Part shown: positions 39,272-47,638 of the stretch, one piece after another
Position numbering within the stretch: position 1 is the stretch's first letter
How the letters are laid out: every line of letters begins with the position of its first letter
Origin: Curvibacter lanceolatus ATCC 14669
GTDB lineage: Bacteria > Pseudomonadota > Gammaproteobacteria > Burkholderiales > Burkholderiaceae_C
Direction of reading: 5' to 3'
DNA: 64,000 bases
Assembly (NCBI RefSeq): GCF_000381265.1
Contig: NZ_KB906256.1
Location: forward strand, 310,001 to 374,000
Notes under the pieces: generated by a model
Told to the model about the DNA's origin: nothing
The model's input: the letters and a program-made list of their open reading frames with translations, nothing else
Databases searched by the model: none
Program-made: the position numbers and the translations under genes

Positions 39272-41878
39272 ATGCCAGCCAGCCCACTGACACCCGCCCA
39301 GACCGAAGTCTTCATGCCCCACATGCGCGACGTGGGGCGCTGCGAGCGCTCGTTGCAGGAGCTGAATCTGATGTGGCGCATCATCGAAGCCTCGGCCAAG
39401 ATGAACTGCCCGCAAGAGGCCCGCGCCATCCTGCCCACCATGGCGGCCACGCGCAGCAGTTTTGCCAAGCTCGAGAAGGAACTGGTGCGCAGCCTGGTGC
39501 AGGAGAAGGTCAGCAACGTGCTGACCGAGATCGGCACCAAGGCCCAGTATGTGATCGACATCGTGGTGCGCAACCTGTACGAGCGCACGGCCGATGTGGG
39601 CTTTCTGGCCACCGACCGGGAGCTGTGCAGTTTCGTGGCGGGCCAGCACGACGAACGCGGCCGCATCTACCACCGGCTGTGCGAGTACCGCAGCAAGTAC
39701 ACGGTGTACGACGAGATCATCCTGTTGGACACGGCCGGCAATGTGCTGGTGCAGATCGACCCGGCCACGCCCCTGGAGCACAGCAGCGACCCCCTGATCC
39801 AGCAGACCCTGGACAGCGACGGCTTCATCGAGACCTTCCGCGCCAGCGACCTGCGCCCGGGCAAGCGCAAGGCCCTGATCTACTCGCGCCGCATGCACCA
39901 CCCCGACACCGGCGCGGTCGTGGGCGTGCTGTGCCTGTGCTTTCATTTCGAGCACGAGATGCAGGGCATCTTCGCCTCGCATGGCGACCCGGCGCGGCGC
40001 AGCAACCTGCTGTTGCTCGACGCTTCGCACGAAGTGATTGCCAGTGCCGACCCGCTGTGGATGCCGGTGGGCGCCCAGGTGCCGGTGAACCTGGAACACG
40101 CGCCCCAGTTGCGCCTGTTCGGTGGGCGCGAGTACCTGGTGCGCACCTTCAGCGCCGAGGGCTACCAGGGCTACCCGGGCCCGGCAGGCTGGCTGGGCCA
40201 GGTGATGATCCCCCTGGACGTGGCGTTCGGCCACAGCGAGCGCGACCTCATGAACAGCCTGGACCCCGCCTTGCTCAACGGCTTGCTGTCGCACGCCGAC
40301 ACCTTCTGCCCACCGCTGCACGACATCATGATGGCCGCGCGCCACATCCAGCGCATCGTCTGGAACGGTCAGGTGATGACGGCCGGGCAGACCGGCGACC
40401 TGCTCAAGCTCAAGACCGTGCTCGATCAGATCAGCGAGACCGGTAACCGCAGCAACGAGTTGTTCGAACAATCCATCCACGACCTGTACCAGACCGTGCT
40501 GGCCTCGTCGCTGCAGGACGCCGAGTTCACCGCCCACCTGCTGGTCGACCTGCTGGACCGCAACCTCTACGAACGCTCGGACGACTGCCGCTGGTGGGCC
40601 CTGACGCCCGAACTGCGCCAGGGGCTGGCCCAGCCCGAGGCCGACACGCCCGAGCGCATCGCCGCCATCCTGGGCTACATCAACCAGCTCTACACCGTGT
40701 ACACCCGGTTGGTGGTGTACGACCGCCAGGGGCGCATCATCGCGGCCACCGGTGAAGGCGGCGCCGAACTGGCGGGGCAATCCATCTCGCCCGAGGCCTT
40801 GTCCAAGGTGCTGACCCTGGGCAGCCCCCAGCACTACCACGTGAGCCCCTTCGAGGCTTCGCCTCTTTACGAAGGTGAGCCCACCTACATCTACCACGCG
40901 GCCATCCGCCACCCCGAGCACGAAGACCAGGTGGTGGGCGGCATCGGCATCGTGTTCGATTCGGGGCCCGAGCTGGTGAACATGCTGCGCAGCGGCCTGG
41001 GTGGGCGCGAGCAGATGCAAGCCCTGTTCGTAGACCGCCAGGGCCGGGTGCTGGCCAGCACCAGCGCCGAACACCCCATCGGATCACAGCTCGACCTGAC
41101 GGCCGCCGCACTGGCACTGGGCCATGGCCAGCACCTGTCGCGCATCACCACCCACCAGGGCCAGTACGCGATCGAGGCCTGCTCGGTGTCGAGCGGCTAC
41201 CGTGAGTTCAAGACCAGCGACGGCTACCGCGAAGACGTGATCGCCGTGGTGTACCGCCACTTCGGCGAGGTGCGCTCCTCACAGATGCAGGCCAGCACCC
41301 GGACGTACTTCATCGAGCACGATCCAGCCCAGACCGGTGGGCTGGAGTTCGCCACCTTCTTCAGCGATGGCAACCTGATGGCCCTGCCCGCCGAATGCGT
41401 GCAGGAGGCCGTGTCCTTTGCCGAGGTGCGCACCACCTCGATGGGCTTGCGCACCGCCCAGATCGGCATCCTGGGCCTGCGCGCCGACCAGGCACCGCAG
41501 GGCAAGGCCAGCTTCATCTGGGTGTTCGACCTGGGCGAGCTGATGCATGGCCGGCGCTCGCGCACCACGCCCACCAGCCAGGTGATGGTGCTGCGCCACC
41601 GCGACCAGGCCCTGGGCCTGCTGGTGGACGACCTGCACGCCGTGACCCAGTTCGACCCCGCCGACATCGAACCCAGCCCTCTGGCACTGCTGTCCGAATC
41701 CATGCTGACCACCGAGGTCATCAAGGCCAACCAGGGCCGCCTGCTGATCCAGGCCGTGAATGCACCCCGCCTGTTCGACTGGCTGATCGACGGGATCGAG
41801 CCGCCGGGGCTGGCCGCCGGACGATCGTCCCAGGAAGCCGAGCTCTCCGAGGATGCCCTGGAGGCACTGGCCGGCTGA
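39272..41878 (+). CDS. Soluble protein with duplicated Cache-like sensor modules and C-terminal CheW domain
   Basis: 868 residues; no signal peptide and no membrane helix are apparent. Two related modules are visible: one from about 85 (VIDIVVRNLYERTADVGFLA, then YTVYDEIILLDTAGNVLVQI) and one from about 425 (LLVDLLDRNLYERSDDCRWW, then YTVYTRLVVYDRQGRIIAAT). Each looks like a Cache/PAS-type ligand domain with a preceding helix. Residues about 690-830 are CheW-like (LEFATFFSDGNLMALPAECVQE, VMVLRHRDQALGLLVDDLHAV). It could couple a cytoplasmic ligand signal to CheA. Cache modules are normally extracytoplasmic, so this topology is odd. An in-frame ATG at 39314 is an alternative start. Confidence 0.75.
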   Translation: MPASPLTPAQTEVFMPHMRDVGRCERSLQELNLMWRIIEASAKMNCPQEARAILPTMAATRSSFAKLEKELVRSLVQEKVSNVLTEIGTKAQYVIDIVVRNLYERTADVGFLATDRELCSFVAGQHDERGRIYHRLCEYRSKYTVYDEIILLDTAGNVLVQIDPATPLEHSSDPLIQQTLDSDGFIETFRASDLRPGKRKALIYSRRMHHPDTGAVVGVLCLCFHFEHEMQGIFASHGDPARRSNLLLLDASHEVIASADPLWMPVGAQVPVNLEHAPQLRLFGGREYLVRTFSAEGYQGYPGPAGWLGQVMIPLDVAFGHSERDLMNSLDPALLNGLLSHADTFCPPLHDIMMAARHIQRIVWNGQVMTAGQTGDLLKLKTVLDQISETGNRSNELFEQSIHDLYQTVLASSLQDAEFTAHLLVDLLDRNLYERSDDCRWWALTPELRQGLAQPEADTPERIAAILGYINQLYTVYTRLVVYDRQGRIIAATGEGGAELAGQSISPEALSKVLTLGSPQHYHVSPFEASPLYEGEPTYIYHAAIRHPEHEDQVVGGIGIVFDSGPELVNMLRSGLGGREQMQALFVDRQGRVLASTSAEHPIGSQLDLTAAALALGHGQHLSRITTHQGQYAIEACSVSSGYREFKTSDGYREDVIAVVYRHFGEVRSSQMQASTRTYFIEHDPAQTGGLEFATFFSDGNLMALPAECVQEAVSFAEVRTTSMGLRTAQIGILGLRADQAPQGKASFIWVFDLGELMHGRRSRTTPTSQVMVLRHRDQALGLLVDDLHAVTQFDPADIEPSPLALLSESMLTTEVIKANQGRLLIQAVNAPRLFDWLIDGIEPPGLAAGRSSQEAELSEDALEALAG

Positions 41879-42025
41879 AGGGCGCAGGCCCACATTGAAC
41901 CGACCTCCTGGGCCAGCTTTGGTAACGCCATTTGGAAGGCCAGATGATCACCAGGCATCGGGGGCGGATGACTGTGCCCCTGCGTCCGCCCAAAGCGCGC
42001 CATCTGAACAAGCGCCCTCCTACAC

Positions 42026-42047
42026 TCGTTTGTCAAAACTCAAACGA
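42026..42047. promoter_or_regulatory. Inverted repeat TCGTTTG-N8-CAAACGA upstream of the DUF1016 gene
   Basis: Seven-base perfect arms with an eight-base spacer, 29 bp before the chosen start codon and next to TACACT (42021-42026), a possible -10 box. It could be an operator or a 5' UTR hairpin just upstream of the GGAAGG ribosome site. The rest of the 198-bp gap after the CheW-fusion gene shows nothing recognisable. Confidence 0.4.
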
Positions 42048-42076
42048 AGGCCTGTGGCCCGATGGGAAGGATGGCG

Positions 42077-43141
42077 ATGGCAAGCACTCAAAAGACGCGT
42101 CGCAAGACAGCCCTCTCAGCGGGGACCCCAGGCCACATCGAGCACGACTACGGGGCCTTGCTGGCCGAGGTGAAGACACGCATCCAGTCGGCACAACACG
42201 CGGCCTTGCGCGCAGTCAACACCGAGTTGGTCGGCCTGTACTGGGACATCGGGCGTTCGATTGTGGCGCGGCAACAGGTTGCAGGGTGGGGCAAGGCCGT
42301 GGTGGCCCAGCTGTCGACCGACCTGCAGGCGGCCTTCCCCGGCGTGGGTGGCTTCTCCATCCAAAACCTCTGGTACATGCGCCAGCTGTATCAGGAATAC
42401 AGCACAAGTCCAAAACTCCAACCGCTGGTTGGAGAAATAGGCTGGGCACACAACCTGCTGATCCTGTCACGTTGCAAAGACGCGCAACAACGCGAGTTCT
42501 ACCTGCGCATGACGCGCAAGTGGGGCTGGTCAAAGAACGTGCTGGCCCACCACATCGATAACCAGAGCTATGAAAAATCGCTGCTCGGGCAGACCCATTT
42601 GGAAAAGACACTGCCCCGGTCATTGCACGCCCAGGCCAGCCTCGCCATGAAGGATGAATACCTGTTCGACTTCCTGGATTTGGGCGAACAACACAACGAG
42701 CGCGCGCTGGAGCGCGCCCTCATGGCCCGCATCGAAGACTTTCTGCGGGCCATGGGCGGCATGTTCGCCTTCATGGGAAGCCAGTTTCGACTGGAGGTCG
42801 CCGGCCGTGAGTTCTTCATCGACCTGCTGCTCTTTCATCGACACCTGCGCTCGCTGGTCGCCATCGAACTGAAGATCGGGGAGTTTGAGCCAGAGTTTGT
42901 CGGCAAGATGCAGTTTTACCTGGCGGCACTCGATGCCCAGATACGGCATAAGGACGAAAACCCGTCGATCGGCATCATCCTGTGCAAAGAAAAACGGCGC
43001 ACGGTTGTGGAATACGCCTTGCGCGATGCGCGCAAGCCGATTGGCGTGGCCACCTACGAAATCACCAAGACCTTGCCCAAAAATCTACGCGGCCAGTTGC
43101 CCTCGCCCGAAGCCATTGCGCGCCTGCTGGACAAGTTGTGA
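42077..43141 (+). CDS. DUF1016/YhcG-family PD-(D/E)xK nuclease
   Basis: 354 residues from the ATG at 42077, picked because GGAAGG (42065-42070) is six bases upstream; ATGs at 42062 and 42071 are in frame but badly spaced. N-terminal DUF1016 helical domain (TELVGLYWDIGRSIVARQQ, GFSIQNLWYMRQLYQEY) and C-terminal nuclease domain whose active site is visible as FFIDLLLFH and VAIELKIGEF (Asp, Glu-x-Lys). Base composition seems lower in GC than its neighbours and it has no operon partner, which suggests transfer. Homologues are often linked to mobile or restriction loci; a defence role is inference only. Confidence 0.85.
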   Translation: MASTQKTRRKTALSAGTPGHIEHDYGALLAEVKTRIQSAQHAALRAVNTELVGLYWDIGRSIVARQQVAGWGKAVVAQLSTDLQAAFPGVGGFSIQNLWYMRQLYQEYSTSPKLQPLVGEIGWAHNLLILSRCKDAQQREFYLRMTRKWGWSKNVLAHHIDNQSYEKSLLGQTHLEKTLPRSLHAQASLAMKDEYLFDFLDLGEQHNERALERALMARIEDFLRAMGGMFAFMGSQFRLEVAGREFFIDLLLFHRHLRSLVAIELKIGEFEPEFVGKMQFYLAALDAQIRHKDENPSIGIILCKEKRRTVVEYALRDARKPIGVATYEITKTLPKNLRGQLPSPEAIARLLDKL

Positions 43142-43149
43142 CTTCTTGA

Positions 43150-44031
43150 TCAGCCCTGGGCCTGCCGCCGCCGCGCCACCCGCTGCCGGTTGAGGATGCG
43201 CAGGCGCTCGGGCACGGCGGCCAGCAGGGCCTCGCCGGCATGGCGCAGGCGACGGCCCAGGGGCCAGGCCGGGTCGGCCAGCACCACCGGGGCGGTGAGT
43301 TCGCTGTAATGCCGGCGCCCAGACAGCTGCATGTGCGAGGTCTCGCGCGCCAGCGTGGTGTAGCGCAGGCCCACCTCTTGCGCCACGATGCAGCGGTGCG
43401 GATGCAGCGCCAAGACCGGGGCCAGGGCCTGGGTGTAGGCAATGGGGCCGGTCACACGCAGCACGCCCATCTTGCCCACGCCCTCGCGCAGCGGCGAGTA
43501 CTGCTCGATGCGCTGCAGCACCTGGTGCAGCACGGCGCCCAGCAAGGGGTGGCGCGGTGCAGCGGCCAGAAACCACTGGATGTACTCGCCACCCACGGTG
43601 TGGGCCAGCTCGGGGTGCACGGTGTCACCGCCATCGCCCACCAGGTAGGTGTCATCGGGCTGCAGCAGCGCATCGAGCGGGCCTTGCAGGCCGCTTTTCT
43701 GGTCGAAGTACACGCCGCCCATCACATACAGCGCGAAGTAGCGGAACAGGTCGGCCCGCGCCGGGCCATAGGCCGGGTTGAGGCGCTGGTAGGCCGCCTG
43801 CAGCCGGGGCGTACCCCAGGCCTGGATGAACTCGGCCTGGCGCCGGTCGTCCATGATGTGCTGCTCCCAGCCCGGGTTTTGCGCCTGCAGCTGCTGCAGG
43901 TTGCGCTGGATCGATTCCGGCAGTTGCCCGGCGTCGGGCACGCAGTGGAAGATCTTGCGGCTGATCCGCCCCGGCGTGTCGGGCAGGGGGGCGTGGGTCA
44001 GGTCGTCGGAGTCCGGGTGGGGGCGGGTCAT
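43150..44031 (-). CDS. Glycosyltransferase of the sugar-binding DXD-region family (capsule-type)
   Basis: 293 residues from the ATG at 44031 (MTRPHPDSDDL); the frame is open further upstream but that part has no domain character. N-terminal RKIFHCVPDAGQLP is the usual start of Gly_transf_sug enzymes; the acidic metal motif region reads GGVYFDQKSGLQGPLD, so the second Asp of a canonical DXD is replaced (DQK), a variation seen in capsular-type relatives. A C-terminal segment VTGPIAYTQ is conserved. Donor and acceptor are unknown. It is co-oriented with the dehydrogenase upstream, 47 bp away. Confidence 0.75.
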   Translation of the reverse strand: MTRPHPDSDDLTHAPLPDTPGRISRKIFHCVPDAGQLPESIQRNLQQLQAQNPGWEQHIMDDRRQAEFIQAWGTPRLQAAYQRLNPAYGPARADLFRYFALYVMGGVYFDQKSGLQGPLDALLQPDDTYLVGDGGDTVHPELAHTVGGEYIQWFLAAAPRHPLLGAVLHQVLQRIEQYSPLREGVGKMGVLRVTGPIAYTQALAPVLALHPHRCIVAQEVGLRYTTLARETSHMQLSGRRHYSELTAPVVLADPAWPLGRRLRHAGEALLAAVPERLRILNRQRVARRRQAQG

Positions 44032-44078
44032 AGCGCCGTGATTCTGGCAGCTTTCGGCCCCGCCCCGATCCAGCGTGC

Positions 44079-45518
44079 TCAGGCGTTCATCACCGCCACC
44101 GAGCGGGTGTTGAGGTAGGCCTCCATGGCCTCCGGGCCGCCTTCCGAGCCGTAGCCCGAATCCTTGATGCCGCCGAAGGGCATTTCGGCCGAGGGCATGG
44201 CCGGCATGTTGACCCACAGCATGCCCACCTCCACCTTGCGCGACAGCAGGTCGGCGTTCTTGAGCGAGCGCGTGAAGGCGTAGCCCGCCAGGCCGAAGGG
44301 CAGGCGATTGGCTTCAGCGATGGCGTCTTCCAGGGTGTTGAAGCTGCGGATGGCGGCCATGGGGCCGAAGGGCTCGTCATTGAACACCTTGGCGTTCAGC
44401 GGCACGTCGGTCAGGATGGTGGGCTGCCAGAAGTTGCCGGCCTCGCCGATGCGGGCGCCGCCATAGGCCACGGTGGCGCCTTGCTGCACGGCGTCCTGGG
44501 TGAACTCGGCCATGGCGGTCACGCGGCGCGGGTTGGCCAGCGGGCCCATCTGCACGCCTTCGTCACGGCCGTTGCCCACCTTGAGCGACTGGGCGTGCGC
44601 CACCAGGGCGGCGGCAAAGTCGTTGGTGATGCTTTCATGCACCAGGAAACGGGTGGGCGAGATGCAGACCTGGCCCGCGTTGCGGAACTTGGCCGCACCG
44701 GCCGACTTGACCGCCAGGGCGATGTCGGCGTCCTCGGCCACGATCACCGGGGCGTGCCCGCCCAGCTCCATGGTGACGCGCTTCATGTGCTGGCCGGCCA
44801 GCGCGGCCAGCTGCTTGCCCACCGGGGTAGAACCGGTGAAGGTGATCTTGCGGATCACCGGGTGGGCGATCAGGTAGCTGGAGATCTCGGCCGGGTTGCC
44901 ATAGACCAGGCCCAGCACGCCCGCGGGCAGGCCGGCGTCGGCAAAGGCGCGGATCAGCTGGGCCGGTGCGGCCGGGGTTTCCTCGGCGGCCTTGACGATC
45001 ATCGAGCAACCGGTGGCCAATGCTGCCGCCAGCTTGCGCACCACCTGGTTGATGGGGAAGTTCCAGGGCGTGAAGGCCGCCACCGGGCCCACCGGGTCTT
45101 TCAGCACCATCTGGCGGATGGCCAGGTTGCCGCGCGAAGGCACGATGCGGCCATACACGCGCAGGCCTTCATCGGCAAACCATTCGATGATGTCGGCCGC
45201 AGCCAGGGCCTCGACCTTGGCCTCGGGCAGGGGCTTGCCCTGCTCCTGGGTCAGCAGCACGGCGATGTCGCTGGCGCGCTCGCGCATCAGGGCGGCGGCG
45301 CGGCGCATGACCTTGTTGCGCTCGATGGCGGGGGTGTCACGCCAGAGGGCAAAGCCGTCCTGAGCGGCCAGCAGGGCCTGGTCCAGATCGACCCGGCTGG
45401 CGTGCGCCACACGGCCGATTTCCTGGCCGGTGGCCGGGTTGAAGACGGCCAGGGTCTTGCCGTCAGCGGCGTCCAGCCATTGGCCACGGATGAAGAGTTG
45501 GGTGTTGGGGTAGGTCAT
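44079..45518 (-). CDS. NAD(P)-dependent aldehyde dehydrogenase, succinate-semialdehyde dehydrogenase type
   Basis: 479 residues from the ATG at 45518 ([14 protein letters not shown]); an in-frame ATG 27 bases upstream is less likely. Catalytic residues are intact: Asn153 in TPWNFPINQ, Glu251 in [10 protein letters not shown] and nucleophile Cys285 in [11 protein letters not shown]; the Rossmann motif FTGSTPVGK is present. Sequence is nearest the GabD/2-oxoglutarate-semialdehyde group, whose substrates overlap, so the exact aldehyde is open. Divergent from a small cupin gene, with an operator-like dyad in between. Confidence 0.88.
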   Translation of the reverse strand: MTYPNTQLFIRGQWLDAADGKTLAVFNPATGQEIGRVAHASRVDLDQALLAAQDGFALWRDTPAIERNKVMRRAAALMRERASDIAVLLTQEQGKPLPEAKVEALAAADIIEWFADEGLRVYGRIVPSRGNLAIRQMVLKDPVGPVAAFTPWNFPINQVVRKLAAALATGCSMIVKAAEETPAAPAQLIRAFADAGLPAGVLGLVYGNPAEISSYLIAHPVIRKITFTGSTPVGKQLAALAGQHMKRVTMELGGHAPVIVAEDADIALAVKSAGAAKFRNAGQVCISPTRFLVHESITNDFAAALVAHAQSLKVGNGRDEGVQMGPLANPRRVTAMAEFTQDAVQQGATVAYGGARIGEAGNFWQPTILTDVPLNAKVFNDEPFGPMAAIRSFNTLEDAIAEANRLPFGLAGYAFTRSLKNADLLSRKVEVGMLWVNMPAMPSAEMPFGGIKDSGYGSEGGPEAMEAYLNTRSVAVMNA

Positions 45519-45718
45519 GTGCGGCTCGGGGTCATGAGGGTTCACAGAAAACAGGAAGCCGGCCGCCCAGGCAGCAGCAAGGCCGGCGCCAGGGCCGCCC
45601 GCTCACCCGGCAACGGGTGCGCGCTTCTTGCAAGCTGCTGAGTATGCCGGCTTGCCGGCTTTTCTGCAGGACGCGGCCAACAGCCCGGCGTGGGGCTGCG
45701 CCAAGTCAAGCATTTGCG

Positions 45719-45737
45719 CCCTATTTCGGACATAGGG
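45719..45737. promoter_or_regulatory. Dyad CCCTAT-N7-ATAGGG between the aldehyde dehydrogenase and cupin genes
   Basis: Perfect six-base arms in the 285-bp divergent region 45519-45803. A GATAAT box at 45769-45774 lies downstream toward the cupin gene. Position and symmetry fit an operator acting on one or both genes; no regulator gene is adjacent. Confidence 0.4.
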
Positions 45738-45803
45738 TCATTCAATAAGACGAACGGTTGTGGCACCCGATAATTTCACCCACCCCACCGACCAGGAGCC
45801 CGC

Positions 45804-46076
45804 ATGCCCGAGACCTTTGAACACTTTCGCGACCAGGCCCTGGCCGAGGGCGCGGTCGAGGTGCTGGAGCGCCGCTGGGAACCCCTGCAGGTGGTGCCCC
45901 TGCACACCCACCCCTTTGAAGCCAGGGCCCTGGTGACCGAAGGCGAGATGTGGTTGACGGTGGACGGCCAGACCCGCCACCTGCGGGCGGGCGACCGCTT
46001 TGAACTGGCGCCGAACGTGCCGCACGACGAGCGCTATGGCGCGCAGGGCGCGGTGTACTGGGTGGCGCGGCGCTGA
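45804..46076 (+). CDS. Small single-domain cupin protein
   Basis: 90 residues forming one cupin barrel: the first motif LHTHPFEARALVTEGEM and second motif LRAGDRFELAPNVPHDE carry the histidine/glutamate metal ligands. The short size suggests a binding or stress-related accessory protein rather than a larger enzyme. Divergent from the aldehyde dehydrogenase gene; ends upstream of the hydrogenase regulatory region. Function unknown. Confidence 0.8.
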   Translation: MPETFEHFRDQALAEGAVEVLERRWEPLQVVPLHTHPFEARALVTEGEMWLTVDGQTRHLRAGDRFELAPNVPHDERYGAQGAVYWVARR

Positions 46077-46367
46077 ATCGCGCGCCCAGCCACACCGACA
46101 CACCGACGCGCAGGCCGCCATCGCACCCCATGCCCGGGTTGGCAGCCCGGGGGCGGCGCGCCGGGTGCCGACTCCAGCCGCCAGGCCCGGCTCCAGGGCA
46201 CAGCACAGGCCCGCAAAGGTGAGGCGGGGTGCCTCATGGCCCCTGAAAAGTCACCACTGCCAGTGATCAACCACCTTCCGATTTGCCCTCATCCCCGGAA
46301 GACAACCATCCACCTCGCCACCAGCCGATTTCAAAAGAGAAAATTCAGGCGCTGATTTTTCTTTGAA
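46077..46367. other. Upstream part of the hydrogenase regulatory region
   Basis: Non-coding. It contains a GC-rich hairpin CCCGGG-N7-CCCGGG (46133-46151) that may end cupin transcription, GAGGC-N5-GCCTC (46221-46235), and a perfect dyad CACTG-C-CAGTG (46255-46265) about 190 bp upstream of the predicted hupS transcription start, a reasonable distance for an enhancer-type activator site. The sequence turns AT-rich from about 46330. Confidence 0.4.
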
Positions 46368-46380
46368 TATCAAACACTTG
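46368..46380 (+). promoter_or_regulatory. IHF-binding site, perfect consensus
   Basis: TATCAAACACTTG matches WATCAANNNNTTR at every specified base and lies in an AT-rich tract about 72 bp upstream of the predicted sigma-54 start site. IHF bending between an upstream activator and a -24/-12 promoter is established for hupSL-type promoters of other bacteria. Confidence 0.7.
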
Positions 46381-46419
46381 CAGAAGCATCCTAGGGAAAT
46401 CCCGTAAAACCCACGGGTC

Positions 46420-46434
46420 TGGCGCGTGATTTGC
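46420..46434 (+). promoter_or_regulatory. Sigma-54 (-24/-12) promoter of the hydrogenase operon
   Basis: TGGCGCGTGATTTGC has the GG and GC doublets exactly 12 bp apart and matches TGGCACG-N4-TTGC at all but one base. Predicted start is near 46445, leaving a leader of about 90 bases before hupS. An NtrC-family activator (the HoxA-type gene at 60496) is encoded in the same locus, as in C. necator where HoxA drives the MBH promoter. Confidence 0.8.
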
Positions 46435-46444
46435 GCTGTATCAA

Positions 46445-46469
46445 CACCTGCCACTTCTTTGCACAGGTG
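46445..46469 (+). promoter_or_regulatory. Hairpin at the predicted 5' end of the hupS mRNA
   Basis: CACCTG (46445-46450) and CAGGTG (46464-46469) can pair around a 13-base loop, beginning at the predicted sigma-54 start. A terminal stem of this kind could protect the long transcript; this is inference from position only. Confidence 0.35.
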
Positions 46470-46534
46470 CTTGCCTGCAGGACCACCGGCAAAACCGGTC
46501 GGGTCCCCCCAAACAGCCTAGGAGACTCTCCCCC

Positions 46535-47611
46535 ATGGAAACCTTTTACGAGGTCATGCGCCGCCAGGGCATCTCGCGCCGCAGCTTTCTGAAGTACTGC
46601 TCCCTCACCGCCACCTCGCTCGGCCTGGGCCCGGCCTTCGTGCCCCAGATTGCCCATGCCATGGAGACCAAGCCCCGCACGCCCGTGCTGTGGCTGCACG
46701 GCCTGGAATGCACCTGCTGCTCCGAGAGCTTCATCCGCTCGGCCCACCCGCTGGCCAAGGATGTGGTGCTGTCGATGATCTCGCTGGACTACGACGACAC
46801 CCTGATGGCCGCCGCCGGCCACCAGGCCGAGGCCATCCTCGAAGAGATCATGACCAAATACAAGGGCAACTACATCCTGGCCGTGGAAGGCAACCCGCCG
46901 CTGAACCAGGATGGCATGAGTTGCATCATCGGCGGCAAGCCCTTCATCGAACAGCTCAAGCACGTGGCCAAGGATGCCAAGGCCGTGATCAGCTGGGGTT
47001 CCTGCGCCTCCTGGGGCTGCGTGCAGGCGGCCAAGCCCAACCCGACCCAGGCCACCCCGGTGCACAAGGTGATCTTCGACAAGCCCATCATCAAGGTGCC
47101 GGGCTGCCCGCCCATCGCCGAGGTGATGACGGGGGTGATCACCTACATGCTGACCTTCGACCGCATTCCCGAGCTGGACCGCCAGGGCCGCCCGAAGATG
47201 TTCTACAGCCAGCGCATCCACGACAAGTGCTACCGCCGGCCCCACTTCGATGCCGGCCAGTTTGTCGAGCACTTCGACGACGAGTCCGCCCGCAAGGGGT
47301 ATTGCCTCTACAAGGTGGGTTGCAAGGGCCCCACCACCTACAACGCCTGCTCCACCGTGCAATGGAACGGGGGCACCAGCTTCCCGATCAAGGCCGGCCA
47401 CGGCTGCATCGGCTGCAGCGAAGACGGCTTCTGGGACAAGGGCTCGTTCTATGAGCGCCTGAGCAACATCCCGCAGTTCGGCATCGAGGCCAACGCGGAC
47501 CGCATCGGCGCCACCGCCGCCGGCGCCGTGGGGGCCGCCGTGGCCGCCCACGCGGCCGTCTCGGCCATCAAGCGCGCCACCCAGAAGCAAGACACCAGCC
47601 CAACCGCCTGA
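46535..47611 (+). CDS. hupS: Membrane-bound [NiFe] uptake hydrogenase small subunit precursor (HupS/HoxK)
   Basis: Electron-transfer subunit of the H2-oxidising enzyme, 358 residues. Tat signal SRRSFLK at 14-20, cut after AHA (residue 42). The proximal cluster ligands are Cys59, Cys61, Cys62, Cys157, Cys162 and Cys191 (mature 17, 19, 20, 115, 120, 149): the six-cysteine pattern of the [4Fe-3S] cluster found in O2-tolerant group 1d enzymes, where standard enzymes have four. Ligands for the distal and medial clusters follow ([35 protein letters not shown]). A C-terminal hydrophobic alanine-rich helix anchors it to the membrane, near cytochrome b. First gene of the operon; GGAG at 46521-46524. 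Confidence 0.98.
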   Translation: METFYEVMRRQGISRRSFLKYCSLTATSLGLGPAFVPQIAHAMETKPRTPVLWLHGLECTCCSESFIRSAHPLAKDVVLSMISLDYDDTLMAAAGHQAEAILEEIMTKYKGNYILAVEGNPPLNQDGMSCIIGGKPFIEQLKHVAKDAKAVISWGSCASWGCVQAAKPNPTQATPVHKVIFDKPIIKVPGCPPIAEVMTGVITYMLTFDRIPELDRQGRPKMFYSQRIHDKCYRRPHFDAGQFVEHFDDESARKGYCLYKVGCKGPTTYNACSTVQWNGGTSFPIKAGHGCIGCSEDGFWDKGSFYERLSNIPQFGIEANADRIGATAAGAVGAAVAAHAAVSAIKRATQKQDTSPTA

Positions 47612-47638
47612 CACCAGGCCAGAACAGGAAGACAAGAC

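Noticed and set aside
45646-45663. GCCGG-CTTG-CCGGC followed by TTTT, terminator-like
   Set aside because: No plus-strand gene ends before it; it lies between divergently transcribed genes, so a terminator role makes no sense there.
45761-45775. TGGCAC before the cupin gene as a second sigma-54 promoter
   Set aside because: At the -12 distance the bases are TT, not GC, so the essential doublet is missing.
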